From Clostridiales bacterium (GTDB lineage: Bacteria > Bacillota > Clostridia > Lachnospirales > WQUN01), in contig JAISZF010000286.1 in the NCBI GenBank assembly GCA_031269415.1, positions 1-7,811 on the forward strand: a DNA stretch of 7,811 nt, given 5' to 3'. The notes beneath the pieces were generated by a model. It was not told where the DNA came from. It saw nothing but the letters and a program-made list of their open reading frames with translations, and made no database searches. Made by a program: the position numbers and the translations under genes. Numbering within the stretch: the stretch's first letter is position 1; every line of letters begins with the position of its first letter. Below are positions 1 to 6,467 of this stretch, one piece after another.

Positions 1-1
1 G

Positions 2-1276
2 GAGGATCCGAGATACAAAAGCTATACAAAATTCGACATCAGTGTGCTTTTGATCGAGCGTATCATGGCGGCGGTCTTCTCAATAGGAAGCATGAGGTCA
101 CTAACGAGTGAGTTCAATGATGAGAATATGATTAAAAATATCGCGACGATACTCCGGCGGGAGGAACTAGACGAACTACCATGCCATGACACGATTAATA
201 ACTGTTTCAAGAAACTCAAACCCTCTGAATTGGAGGAAATCATACGCGCGATGATTATAGCGCTCACGCGCCGGAACACGTTTAACAACAGCCGCGTCCG
301 AGGGAAGTATTGGCAAATCCTCATAGACGGTACCATCCTGTGCGGTTTCCATCACAAACACTGTGAAAAATGTTTGTTTAGACGGCGTAAGAATAAAAAG
401 GGCGAGGTAACGAGCATTGAGTTTTACCATTATGTCTTGGAGGCTAAGCTCGTTTTACATGAAAATCTTGTCTTCAGTGTTTGTACCGAATTCGTTGAGA
501 ACGAAAACGGGATCCCAGACGAAGAAGAACTTTACAGCCCGGATTACGATGAGCCCAGCAAGGAGCGGATGAAGCAAGACTGTGAGATAAAGGCTTTTTA
601 CCGGCTTTCCGCGAAGCTGAAACTGGCGTTTCCACGATTACCTATTTGTATTACCGCGGATGGACTGTACCCATGTAAGCAAGTATTTGAGATTTGCCGG
701 AACAACGGCTGGCGTTTTATCCTTCGTTTTTTTAAAGAGGGATGTGTGCCAACCCTTTATGACGCGTATATCGGTGAGCGGGATTCTATCTTGAAAGATC
801 AATCCTTTCGCGAGATGGTAAACGAGACGACGCTTGATTTTTGTTACGCGACCGGATTTAAGTATGATAAGTTTATCTTAAATTTTGTGGAATGTAAAGA
901 TAGTGACGTTGAGTACGCTTTTCTATTCGTTACTGATTTTTCCGTCGATCGTAATAATTGTAAAAGCACGGTTGAGCATGGTAGACGGCGTTGGCGGATC
1001 GAAAACGAGGGTTTCAAGATACAAAAGCAACACGGCTACTACCTTAAACATGTGTTCTGTGAGAATTATAACGCCATGAAAATTCACTACTATCTAATAC
1101 AGATCGCTCACGCCATCAGCCAACTGCTGGAGCATATCTCTGAAGCCACGCGAATACCGAACTTAACAAAAAAACAATTTCACAAAGCTCTTATTGACGC
1201 CTTCAGAAATTTTGTATTAACCCTTGATGATTTACTTTTGGTTGAAGAGCCAAAGAGAATACGGCTAACACTTTAG
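2..1276 (+). CDS. DDE-type insertion-sequence transposase, 5' end outside the window
   Basis: Cuts and joins DNA ends to move an insertion sequence. The reading frame stays open to the left edge, with a family-like stretch (DPRYKSYTKFDISVLL) before the first in-window start, a GTG at 44, so the true start probably lies upstream; from 44 it has 410 codons. Numbering from 44, the expected acidic triad is visible: Asp95 in LIDGT, Asp206 in ITADGLYP, and Glu320 in RWRIENEGF, followed by a conserved KQHGYYLKH. This last block resembles the Y/R-x-x-E-x-x-K signature of IS4-like elements. A small HCEKC cysteine pair sits shortly after Asp95, a feature I recall from transposases common in Clostridia. 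The frame is undamaged to its TAG stop, so the protein may be functional. Terminal inverted repeats cannot be assigned because the left end is missing. It is less G+C-rich than the operon downstream. The exact IS family is uncertain. Confidence 0.85.
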   Translation, partial: EDPRYKSYTKFDISVLLIERIMAAVFSIGSMRSLTSEFNDENMIKNIATILRREELDELPCHDTINNCFKKLKPSELEEIIRAMIIALTRRNTFNNSRVRGKYWQILIDGTILCGFHHKHCEKCLFRRRKNKKGEVTSIEFYHYVLEAKLVLHENLVFSVCTEFVENENGIPDEEELYSPDYDEPSKERMKQDCEIKAFYRLSAKLKLAFPRLPICITADGLYPCKQVFEICRNNGWRFILRFFKEGCVPTLYDAYIGERDSILKDQSFREMVNETTLDFCYATGFKYDKFILNFVECKDSDVEYAFLFVTDFSVDRNNCKSTVEHGRRRWRIENEGFKIQKQHGYYLKHVFCENYNAMKIHYYLIQIAHAISQLLEHISEATRIPNLTKKQFHKALIDAFRNFVLTLDDLLLVEEPKRIRLTL

Positions 1277-1281
1277 TGTGT

Positions 1282-1297
1282 CCTGTATACATAGTTT
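1282..1297 (+). repeat. Short repeat, copy 1 (CCTGTATACATAGTTT)
   Basis: It matches 14 of 16 positions with the copy at 1663-1678 and starts six bases after the transposase stop. Its position makes it a candidate part of the insertion sequence end, but this is inference. Confidence 0.4.
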
Positions 1298-1474
1298 TAT
1301 CAAATTCACTGTATAAGAAGGTGATGTCATTAATTGTCGAAATTTAAAAATTCTCTGATGTTCCAAGGGGGGAGTGTTTTTGCGTCTTTTTTGGGATCGA
1401 AATTTTATTCGTCTTTGTATCTTATTAACTTCAACCAAAGTTCATGCTCAACATTCTCTCGTCACGACTGCATC

Positions 1475-1517
1475 CTTCCATGCATAGGTTAAAACTATTT
1501 TAACCTATGCATGGAAG
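1475..1517. repeat. Perfect 20-bp inverted repeat with 3-nt loop
   Basis: The left arm 1475-1494 (CTTCCATGCATAGGTTAAAA) pairs perfectly with 1498-1517 around the loop CTA. The right arm runs on into T residues (1518-1522), so the transcript could form an A/U-rich hairpin with a U-tract, possibly a terminator for the transposase transcript. The low G+C stem makes it a poor classical terminator. It could instead be a binding site or a small mobile palindrome. The inner part CATAGGTTAAAA occurs again at 1671-1682. Confidence 0.6.
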
Positions 1518-1662
1518 TTTTTGCAAACATTATTTTGCACTTATTGGAAATTTATATGACTGAAGCATTAACAACCTTTATTTATGCGGTTTTCTAAGAA
1601 CTGAGTTACTCCAATTTAGGTTGTTTTTGGTTTAATATTGCTTATAGAACTCTATTATTTGA

Positions 1663-1682
1663 CCTGTAAACATAGGTTAAAA
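1663..1682 (+). repeat. Short repeat, copy 2 (CCTGTAAACATAGGTT followed by AAAA)
   Basis: The first 16 bases match the repeat at 1282-1297 at 14 positions. The last 12 bases (CATAGGTTAAAA) are identical to part of the inverted repeat arm at 1483-1494. It therefore links the two repeat types of this gap. Function unknown. Confidence 0.4.
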
Positions 1683-1729
1683 TTAAACCGGGAATTCAGG
1701 GTGATATTAAAGATCTTCGAGTGTAAATC

Positions 1730-1767
1730 GTTCGTTATATGGGAATATTAATTCCCATATAACGAAC
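1730..1767. promoter_or_regulatory. Perfect 17-bp palindrome upstream of the operon promoter, candidate regulator operator
   Basis: The arm 1730-1746 (GTTCGTTATATGGGAAT) pairs perfectly with 1751-1767 around ATTA. The core TGGGAATATTAATTCCCA has the same form as the box known for E. coli IclR (TGGAAAT-N-ATTTCCA). It ends eight bases before the -35 element of the promoter at 1775-1803, so a bound dimer or tetramer could touch RNA polymerase. No T-tract follows it, which argues against a terminator. That the IclR protein encoded directly downstream binds here is inference. Confidence 0.55.
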
Positions 1768-1774
1768 AAATCGA

Positions 1775-1803
1775 TTGATCCGTTCGGGCCACACTGATAG
1801 AAT
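1775..1803 (+). promoter_or_regulatory. Sigma-A/sigma-70-like promoter for the catabolic operon
   Basis: A -35 element TTGATC (1775-1780) and a -10 element TAGAAT (1798-1803) are separated by the ideal 17 nt. Transcription would start near 1810, about 20 nt before the IclR gene. No equally good promoter was seen between the seven downstream genes, which suggests a single transcript that includes the regulator gene. Confidence 0.6.
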
Positions 1804-1830
1804 GATTACAGGCAGGGGGGAATTCGAATC

Positions 1831-2625
1831 ATGAACGGCGCTAAAACCGGCGGTTCACATGTGAAATCGGTGGAACACGCTATCCAAATCCTCGAACTGC
1901 TGGCTTTGGAGGATCGCGAGATGTCGCTGACCGAAATATCGGAGAAGCTGCAATGGCCTAAGACGACTGTTTACGGCTTAATCGCGACTTTAAGGAATTA
2001 CCGCTTCGTTCACCAATCTCCGGGCAGCGGGCGTTACAGCTTGGGTATCCGCTTGTTTGAAATGGGTCATAACGTGGCGAGAAAATGGAATATCCGGACC
2101 GCCGCCCTGCCTCTGATGAAGCAGTTTCAATTGCAGTACGGCGAAACTGTTCAACTGGGCACGGAAGATCAAGGCGAGGTACTCTATGTGGAAAAACTGG
2201 AGTCCGAACAGCCTCTGCGCATCGTTTCCGAGATCGGCGGTCGTCTGCCCATGCACTGCAGTGGTTTGGGTAAGGTGCTGCTCGCCTATAAAACGGCGGC
2301 CGATGTGAAACTCATTCTGCATCAAAGGGGTATGGCTCGCGTTACCAGAAGAACTATCACCGAACCCGCCAAGTTGGAGAAAGAGCTTGCGCTCATCCGC
2401 GAGCGAGGTTACGCTTTCGACGACAGGGAGATTATGGACGGGTTGCGCTGCGTGGCCGCCCCCATTTATGACAGGGACGGTACCGTTAAATACGCGGTCA
2501 GCGTATCCGGACTGGCGGATATCTTTCAGGACGAGTATTTAGAGCGGTTGCGTCAAAGCCTGCTGCGAATGGCCGTCGAAATTTCGCGCGCCATGGGGTA
2601 TCAGCCCGGTAAATCAAAAAAATAA
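1831..2625 (+). CDS. IclR-family transcriptional regulator
   Basis: A 264-residue DNA-binding regulator, the usual family length. The N-terminal part (about residues 11-75) is a winged helix-turn-helix, with the HTH around LTEISEKLQWPKTTVYGLIATL. The C-terminal part (about 85-255) is the effector-binding domain, with the family-typical GRLPMHCSGLGKVLLAY and the GLRCVAAPIYDRDG signature. The ATG at 1831 follows an AGGGGGG ribosome binding site at 1814-1820; a GTG at 1861 is a less likely start. It is the first gene of the operon, 19 nt before the hydrolase gene, and has its own promoter and a large palindrome upstream. By context it should control the meta-cleavage genes in response to an aromatic substrate or intermediate, and may control itself. 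Whether it activates or represses cannot be read from the sequence. IclR members such as PcaR, PobR and CatR-type proteins are known aromatic-pathway regulators. Confidence 0.92.
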   Translation: MNGAKTGGSHVKSVEHAIQILELLALEDREMSLTEISEKLQWPKTTVYGLIATLRNYRFVHQSPGSGRYSLGIRLFEMGHNVARKWNIRTAALPLMKQFQLQYGETVQLGTEDQGEVLYVEKLESEQPLRIVSEIGGRLPMHCSGLGKVLLAYKTAADVKLILHQRGMARVTRRTITEPAKLEKELALIRERGYAFDDREIMDGLRCVAAPIYDRDGTVKYAVSVSGLADIFQDEYLERLRQSLLRMAVEISRAMGYQPGKSKK

Positions 2626-2644
2626 TAAAATCTGGAGGCGGTTT

Positions 2645-3469
2645 ATGAGCGCACAGAGACCTGAGATAGCGAACAGTATACAGACAGGCTCGTTCAGGAC
2701 GAACTATCATGACACAAGGCAGGGAGCGCCCGTACTGCTGTTGCATGGCAGCGGGCCCGGCGTCACAGCCTGGGCGAATTGGAACAAGGTTTTCCCGTAC
2801 CTTAAGGAATCGTATCGGGTGATTGCGCCGGATATGGCGGGTTTTGGCTTTACCGAACGCGTGGAAGGCGCGGTTTATAACATGAATCTGTGGGTGCGGC
2901 AAGCTGTGGATCTGATGGACGCGCTGGGCATTGAAAAAGCGAGCCTGGTCGGAAATTCCTTCGGCGGCGCGCTGGCGCTCACTCTGGCGATCAGATATCC
3001 GCAACGAGTGGATAAGCTCGCGCTGATGGGCAGCATGGGAGTCAGTTTCCCGCTTACGTACGGGCTGGACAGGGTATGGGGATATACTCCCTCACAGGCA
3101 AATATGGAAGAATTATTGGAAATATTCACATATGATCATTCTTTCGCTACTCAAGCACTGATTAAGACTCGGTATGAATCGAGTACGCAGCCGGGTTTTC
3201 AGGAGAGCTTTTCGTCCATGTTTCCTGAACCGCGTCAAAAAGGCGTGGAAGGCATGGCGGGCAGCCAACAGTATATCCGCGATATTCAGAATGAAACGCT
3301 GATTATACACGGTCGCGAGGATCGGGTAATTCCACTGGAAACCTCGTTAAAGCTGCTCAGCCTTATCCCGAACTCCCAACTGCATGTATTCGGCAAATGC
3401 GGGCACTGGACGCAGATAGAGCGTACAGAGGATTTCGCGAATCTGTTGCTGAGTTTCTTCGGGAGGTAG
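2645..3469 (+). CDS. dmpD/xylF: 2-hydroxymuconate semialdehyde hydrolase (meta-cleavage product hydrolase, alpha/beta fold)
   Basis: Hydrolyses the C-C bond of the ring-fission product of catechols, giving 2-hydroxypenta-2,4-dienoate plus formate (catechol) or acetate (3-methylcatechol). It is cytoplasmic; no signal peptide is seen. At 274 residues it has the length of DmpD/XylF. The oxyanion-hole motif LLHGSGPGVTAW starts near residue 32. The catalytic triad is visible as Ser105 in GNSFGGALAL, Asp226 in HGREDRVIP and His254 in CGHWTQIE. Blocks such as GVSFPLTYGLDRVWGYTPS and PGFQESF are those I recall from DmpD/XylF rather than from biphenyl-pathway BphD. The ATG at 2645 follows GGAGG (2634-2638) at good distance. 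The ribosome binding site of the next gene lies in its last codons, so translation is probably coupled. Substrate preference between unsubstituted and 3-alkyl ring-fission products cannot be decided by eye. Confidence 0.93.
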   Translation: MSAQRPEIANSIQTGSFRTNYHDTRQGAPVLLLHGSGPGVTAWANWNKVFPYLKESYRVIAPDMAGFGFTERVEGAVYNMNLWVRQAVDLMDALGIEKASLVGNSFGGALALTLAIRYPQRVDKLALMGSMGVSFPLTYGLDRVWGYTPSQANMEELLEIFTYDHSFATQALIKTRYESSTQPGFQESFSSMFPEPRQKGVEGMAGSQQYIRDIQNETLIIHGREDRVIPLETSLKLLSLIPNSQLHVFGKCGHWTQIERTEDFANLLLSFFGR

Positions 3470-3473
3470 CCGG

Positions 3474-4250
3474 GTGGAACAGGAGCGGATACGCGCGTTC
3501 GCGTCGGAATTATTCGAAGCCAAGAGAAACCGCCTTCCTGTCGCGCCGCTGACAGATCGCGGAGATGTTACGGTGTACGACGCGTACATGATTCAAATGG
3601 AAAATATTAGGCGCGCCGAGAATATGGGCTATCACATATCAGGAAAAAAGATCGGCCTGACATCGCTGGGGATGCAGGAGCAGTTAGGCGTCCATGAACC
3701 GGATTACGGGCATCTCTTCGCGGCGATGGATTGCGCGGGCGGAATAGTAAACACATTGGAACTGATTCAGCCGAAGATAGAGGCGGAAGTCGCCTTTGTG
3801 CTTAAGAGCGATCTGCCGGGAGGAACCGTCACGCCTGAAGGTGTACGCAAGGCGACGGATTATGTAATCGCGGCCTTTGAAATTGTGGACAGCCGGGTGG
3901 CGGATTGGCGGATTAAACTGCCGGACACCATTGCGGACAACGCGTCTTCCGGGAGGTATATACTCGGCGCTAAACGGGTCAATATCTCGGAGGTCGATCT
4001 GCCGTCGGAACATATGAAGCTGTGGAAAAACGGCGTTTGCGTCAACGAGGGAACCGGCGCCGCCGTATTGGGCGACCCTGCTATCGCGGTGGCTTGGCTG
4101 GCTAACAAGCTGTGGGAGTTCGGCTCACCCTTGAAAGCGGGGGAAGTGGTTCTTTCCGGCGCGCTCACCGCCGCTCCGGCGGCGGTAAAGGGCGACAGGT
4201 TCAGGGCGGAGTTTTCCACTCTCGGAACTATCGAGGGGGAATTTGTATGA
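3474..4250 (+). CDS. dmpE/xylJ: 2-oxopent-4-enoate (2-hydroxypenta-2,4-dienoate) hydratase
   Basis: Adds water to 2-hydroxypenta-2,4-dienoate to give 4-hydroxy-2-oxovalerate, the substrate of the aldolase encoded downstream. It has 258 residues, normal for the DmpE/MhpD family. The divalent-metal ligands are present as Glu103 and Glu105 in IQPKIEAEVAF and Glu136 in FEIVDSR. The family motifs GKKIGLTS (57-64) and DTIADNASSG (151-160) are intact. The related 4-oxalocrotonate decarboxylase (DmpH/XylI) shares this fold. The segment DSRVADWRIKLPDTIADNAS matches the hydratases, as I recall them, better than the decarboxylases, so hydratase is preferred. The start is a GTG, supported by GGGAGG at 3461-3466 with a 7-nt spacer and only 4 nt after the hydrolase stop. 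Its stop overlaps the next start (ATGA at 4247-4250). Confidence 0.9.
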   Translation: MEQERIRAFASELFEAKRNRLPVAPLTDRGDVTVYDAYMIQMENIRRAENMGYHISGKKIGLTSLGMQEQLGVHEPDYGHLFAAMDCAGGIVNTLELIQPKIEAEVAFVLKSDLPGGTVTPEGVRKATDYVIAAFEIVDSRVADWRIKLPDTIADNASSGRYILGAKRVNISEVDLPSEHMKLWKNGVCVNEGTGAAVLGDPAIAVAWLANKLWEFGSPLKAGEVVLSGALTAAPAAVKGDRFRAEFSTLGTIEGEFV

Positions 4251-5131
4251 AACGCGTAAAAGTCGGCATTATCGGACCCGGCAACATCGGAAGCGATCTG
4301 ATGTACAAGGTTCGTCGGAGCAAATTTTTGGAAATGGGCATGATGGCGGGCGTTGTGGAATCGGAAGGCATTAAGCGCGCTGCGTCGCTGGGCGTTCCGG
4401 TTTCCACGGAGGGCGTAAAGGCCATGACGGCGTGTAAGGATATCAGGATTGCGTTTGACGCCACTTCGGCGGACGCGCATATCCGCTATAACGCGGGTCC
4501 TCTGAAGGAGGCGGGCATTGTCTCCATTGATTTGACGCCGGCGGCGCTGGGTCCCTACTGCGTGCCGACCGTAAACCTGGAGGCCCTTCGCTCGGAACCC
4601 GACATCAATATGGTCACCTGCGGGGGGCAGGCCACCATTCCGGTTATTTACGCGATCGCGCGCGCGGCGGGCGTGGCTTACGCGGAGATAGTGGCATGTA
4701 TCTCCTCCAAAAGCGCCGGCCCCGGCACGCGCGCAAATATGGACGAATTTACACAGACCACGGCGAAAGCCATTGAGACCGTGGGCGGAGCGGAGAAGGG
4801 AAAGGCGATTATTATATTAAACCCGGCTGAACCGCCGCTTATGATGACGGACACCATTCTGGCCAGGGTGAAGGAGCCGGGCGTTGGATTGGAGAAGATA
4901 GCGGCGTCCGTTAACGCTATGGTGGAGGAACTACGGGCTTATGTGCCCGGGTACCGTGTTATAGTGCCTCCGATGCTGGAGGGCGATAAAGTCACCGTAA
5001 TGGTTCAGGTTGAGGGCCAGGGTGATTTTTTGCCTAGATACTCCGGAAACCTCGACATAATCAACGCGGCCGCTGTAGCGGCGGCGGAGCGCATAGCCGA
5101 AGAGATGCTGGAAAGGGAAGGCGCGTTATGA
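4247..5131 (+). CDS. dmpF/xylQ: Acetaldehyde dehydrogenase (acylating)
   Basis: Oxidises acetaldehyde with NAD+ and coenzyme A to acetyl-CoA. In known systems (DmpFG) it forms a complex with the 4-hydroxy-2-oxovalerate aldolase and receives acetaldehyde through a channel. The chosen ATG at 4247 gives 294 residues beginning MKRVKVGIIGPGNIGSDLM, a canonical N-terminal Rossmann motif (GPGNIG at 10-15). It has AGGGGG at 4234-4239, and the 4-nt ATGA overlap with the hydratase stop. The frame is open further upstream to about 4112, but that stretch lies inside the hydratase gene and is not family-like. The catalytic cysteine is Cys125 in VTCGGQAT, and the KSAGPGTRANMDEFTQTT block follows. It is slightly shorter than the roughly 310 residues usual for the family, with no obvious internal loss. 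Its stop overlaps the aldolase start by 4 nt, which fits equimolar synthesis of the two partners. Confidence 0.94.
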   Translation: MKRVKVGIIGPGNIGSDLMYKVRRSKFLEMGMMAGVVESEGIKRAASLGVPVSTEGVKAMTACKDIRIAFDATSADAHIRYNAGPLKEAGIVSIDLTPAALGPYCVPTVNLEALRSEPDINMVTCGGQATIPVIYAIARAAGVAYAEIVACISSKSAGPGTRANMDEFTQTTAKAIETVGGAEKGKAIIILNPAEPPLMMTDTILARVKEPGVGLEKIAASVNAMVEELRAYVPGYRVIVPPMLEGDKVTVMVQVEGQGDFLPRYSGNLDIINAAAVAAAERIAEEMLEREGAL

Positions 5132-6126
5132 TTCGTTTAGTCGACACCACCTTACGAGACGGCAGTCACGCGCTGCGGCACCGTTACACACCTGAACAGG
5201 CGGCGGCAATCGCCGGCGGGCTGGATCAATGCGGGGTCTCACTGATAGAGATCTCCCATGGCGACGGCTTGGGCGGTTCCAGTTATACATATGGCTTTTC
5301 GGAATATGATGCCTTTGATTTGATCAAAGCCGCCTCGGACGCTGCCCCGAGGACAGATATCGCCGTTCTTCTCCTGCCCGGAATCGGCACTATTGAGGAT
5401 TTGGAAAAGGCGCGGGACTGCGGCGCGAGAGCGGTTCGCGTAGCCACGCATGTGACTGAGGCGGACGTTAGCGCGCAGCATATCGCGGCGGCAAAGAAGA
5501 TGGGCCTTAGAGCGGTCGGGTTTCTGATGATGTGCCATATGGCGGAACCGGAGCGAATCGCGGAGGAAGCCGCTAAAATGGAGAGCTATGGGGCGGATTA
5601 TATCAATCTGGCTGATTCCGCGGGTTATATGCTGCCCGAAGACGTGGCCGAACGCGTTAACGCGGTGAGGTCCGCCGTTAAAATCCCCGTTGGGTTCCAC
5701 GCGCACAACAATCTGGGACTGGCGATCGCCAACTCGCTTGCCGCCGTTCAGGCCGGCGCTGAATATTTGGACGGGACGCTGCGAGGGCTGGGAGCGGGCG
5801 CGGGCAACGCGCAGATCGAAGTATTGGCCGCGGTGCTCAAACGGATCGGATATGAAACGGGTTCGGACTTCTACCGTCTTATGGACATCGCGGAAACCTT
5901 GGTTACTCCTCTTACGCAAAGGCCGCAGGTTATAGACAACGGTTCCCTGATGCTGGGTTACGCCGGAGTGTATTCCTCATTCCTGCTGCATGTGTACAAC
6001 GCCGCGGAGAAATACGGGCTGGATCCAAGGGATATACTGGAAGAATTGGGCCGGCGCAAAATGGTCGGCGGGCAGGAGGATATGATCATCGACGTCGCCT
6101 GGCAGCTCAAGCAAAAAACCTCATAA
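5128..6126 (+). CDS. dmpG/xylK: 4-hydroxy-2-oxovalerate aldolase
   Basis: Splits 4-hydroxy-2-oxovalerate into pyruvate and acetaldehyde, using a divalent metal, as partner of the acetaldehyde dehydrogenase encoded just upstream. It has 332 residues, slightly shorter at the N terminus than DmpG (about 345). The HMGL-like TIM barrel opens with VDTTLRDGSHALRH, giving the catalytic Arg10, metal ligand Asp11 and His14. The C-terminal ligands His191 and His193 lie in GFHAHNNLG. Tyr282 in LGYAGVYSSFLLH corresponds to the DmpG active-site and channel tyrosine. The C-terminal RRKMVGGQEDMI block, part of the domain that contacts the dehydrogenase, is intact. The start ATG sits in the ATGA overlap with the preceding stop, with GGGAAGG at 5115-5121 as ribosome binding site. 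The presence of all key residues makes a functional channelling pair likely. Confidence 0.94.
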   Translation: MIRLVDTTLRDGSHALRHRYTPEQAAAIAGGLDQCGVSLIEISHGDGLGGSSYTYGFSEYDAFDLIKAASDAAPRTDIAVLLLPGIGTIEDLEKARDCGARAVRVATHVTEADVSAQHIAAAKKMGLRAVGFLMMCHMAEPERIAEEAAKMESYGADYINLADSAGYMLPEDVAERVNAVRSAVKIPVGFHAHNNLGLAIANSLAAVQAGAEYLDGTLRGLGAGAGNAQIEVLAAVLKRIGYETGSDFYRLMDIAETLVTPLTQRPQVIDNGSLMLGYAGVYSSFLLHVYNAAEKYGLDPRDILEELGRRKMVGGQEDMIIDVAWQLKQKTS

Positions 6127-6131
6127 ACGTC

Positions 6132-6467
6132 ATGAGGAATATGTTTGTCATCACGCTTGAGGAAGGGCGGGAGAGTTTTTTGTGCCGGGAAGATGAAACG
6201 GTACTGGCGGCGATGCTGCGCCAGCGCCGGGGGCATTTGCGATGCGGCTGCTTTGGAGGGGGCTGCGGCATATGCGTGATGCGTATCATTTCCGGAGCGT
6301 ATCATCAAATCAAGCCAATGAGCAGGGCGCATGTTTCCGAAGCCGAACAGGCGGAAAGCGTTGTGCTGCTCTGCTGTGTGGAACCGCGCGGCGACATAGT
6401 TCTAGCGCGGGTTAATGATCTTAAAAAAAACGGGAGGTATAACGATGGGATTCAACAGAACGCTTAG
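6132..6467 (+). CDS. xylT/dmpQ: XylT/DmpQ-like plant-type [2Fe-2S] ferredoxin
   Basis: A small cytoplasmic electron carrier (111 residues). Its family is known to re-reduce the active-site iron of catechol 2,3-dioxygenase after inactivation by oxidation or substituted catechols. The cluster ligands appear as Cys40-x4-Cys45-x2-Cys48 in CGCFGGGCGIC, with the fourth being Cys81 or Cys82 in LLCCVEP; Cys81 aligns better with XylT as I recall it. The SGAYHQIKPMSRAHV stretch parallels XylT SGAY..MSRGHV. The gene begins 5 nt after the aldolase stop. No good ribosome binding site precedes the ATG at 6132. An in-frame ATG at 6141 has GAGG too close before it, so the start is uncertain by three codons and translational coupling is likely. 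The last 23 nt overlap the dioxygenase gene, and the tail after about residue 97 is shaped by that overlap. Pairing with the dioxygenase is the strongest functional argument. Confidence 0.9.
   Translation: MRNMFVITLEEGRESFLCREDETVLAAMLRQRRGHLRCGCFGGGCGICVMRIISGAYHQIKPMSRAHVSEAEQAESVVLLCCVEPRGDIVLARVNDLKKNGRYNDGIQQNA

Larger units (their letters stand above)
1277..1830. other. A+T-rich intergenic region between the transposase and the catabolic operon
   Basis: No convincing gene is present on either strand. The stretch is much richer in A+T than the operon. It holds two near-identical 16-nt repeats (1282-1297 and 1663-1678), a perfect 20-bp inverted repeat (1475-1517), a weak 8-bp inverted repeat (AACAACCT 1570-1577 with AGGTTGTT 1618-1625), a perfect 17-bp inverted repeat (1730-1767) and the operon promoter. 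The right end of the insertion sequence must lie somewhere here but its boundary cannot be fixed from one end alone. Confidence 0.7.

Noticed and set aside
1374..1487. Short + strand frame after a G-rich, ribosome-binding-site-like stretch (GTG at 1374)
   Set aside because: The GGGGGG run abuts the GTG with no proper spacing, the peptide is only 37 residues, and it ends inside the 20-bp inverted repeat.
1730..1767. Palindrome as an intrinsic terminator
   Set aside because: The stem is not followed by a T-run on the + strand and it abuts a strong promoter, so an operator is more plausible.
4112..4246. Upstream extension of the acetaldehyde dehydrogenase frame
   Set aside because: It lies inside the hydratase gene, is low-complexity (Gly/Arg/Ser-rich), and the canonical Rossmann start with a ribosome binding site is at 4247.
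3474..4250. Annotation as 4-oxalocrotonate decarboxylase
   Set aside because: Same fold, but the DSR-x-x-DW-x-IK-x-x-DT-x-ADNAS pattern fits the hydratase branch, and no tautomerase or semialdehyde dehydrogenase gene accompanies it.
5239..5919. 226-residue - strand open frame opposite the aldolase
   Set aside because: It is a shadow of the G+C-rich aldolase gene, Arg/His-rich and with no recognisable motif; the + strand has full family conservation.
6415..6444. ATG at 6415 as start of catechol 2,3-dioxygenase
   Set aside because: The GGGAGG site at 6432-6437 is correctly spaced for the ATG at 6445, and the extra residues are not family-like.
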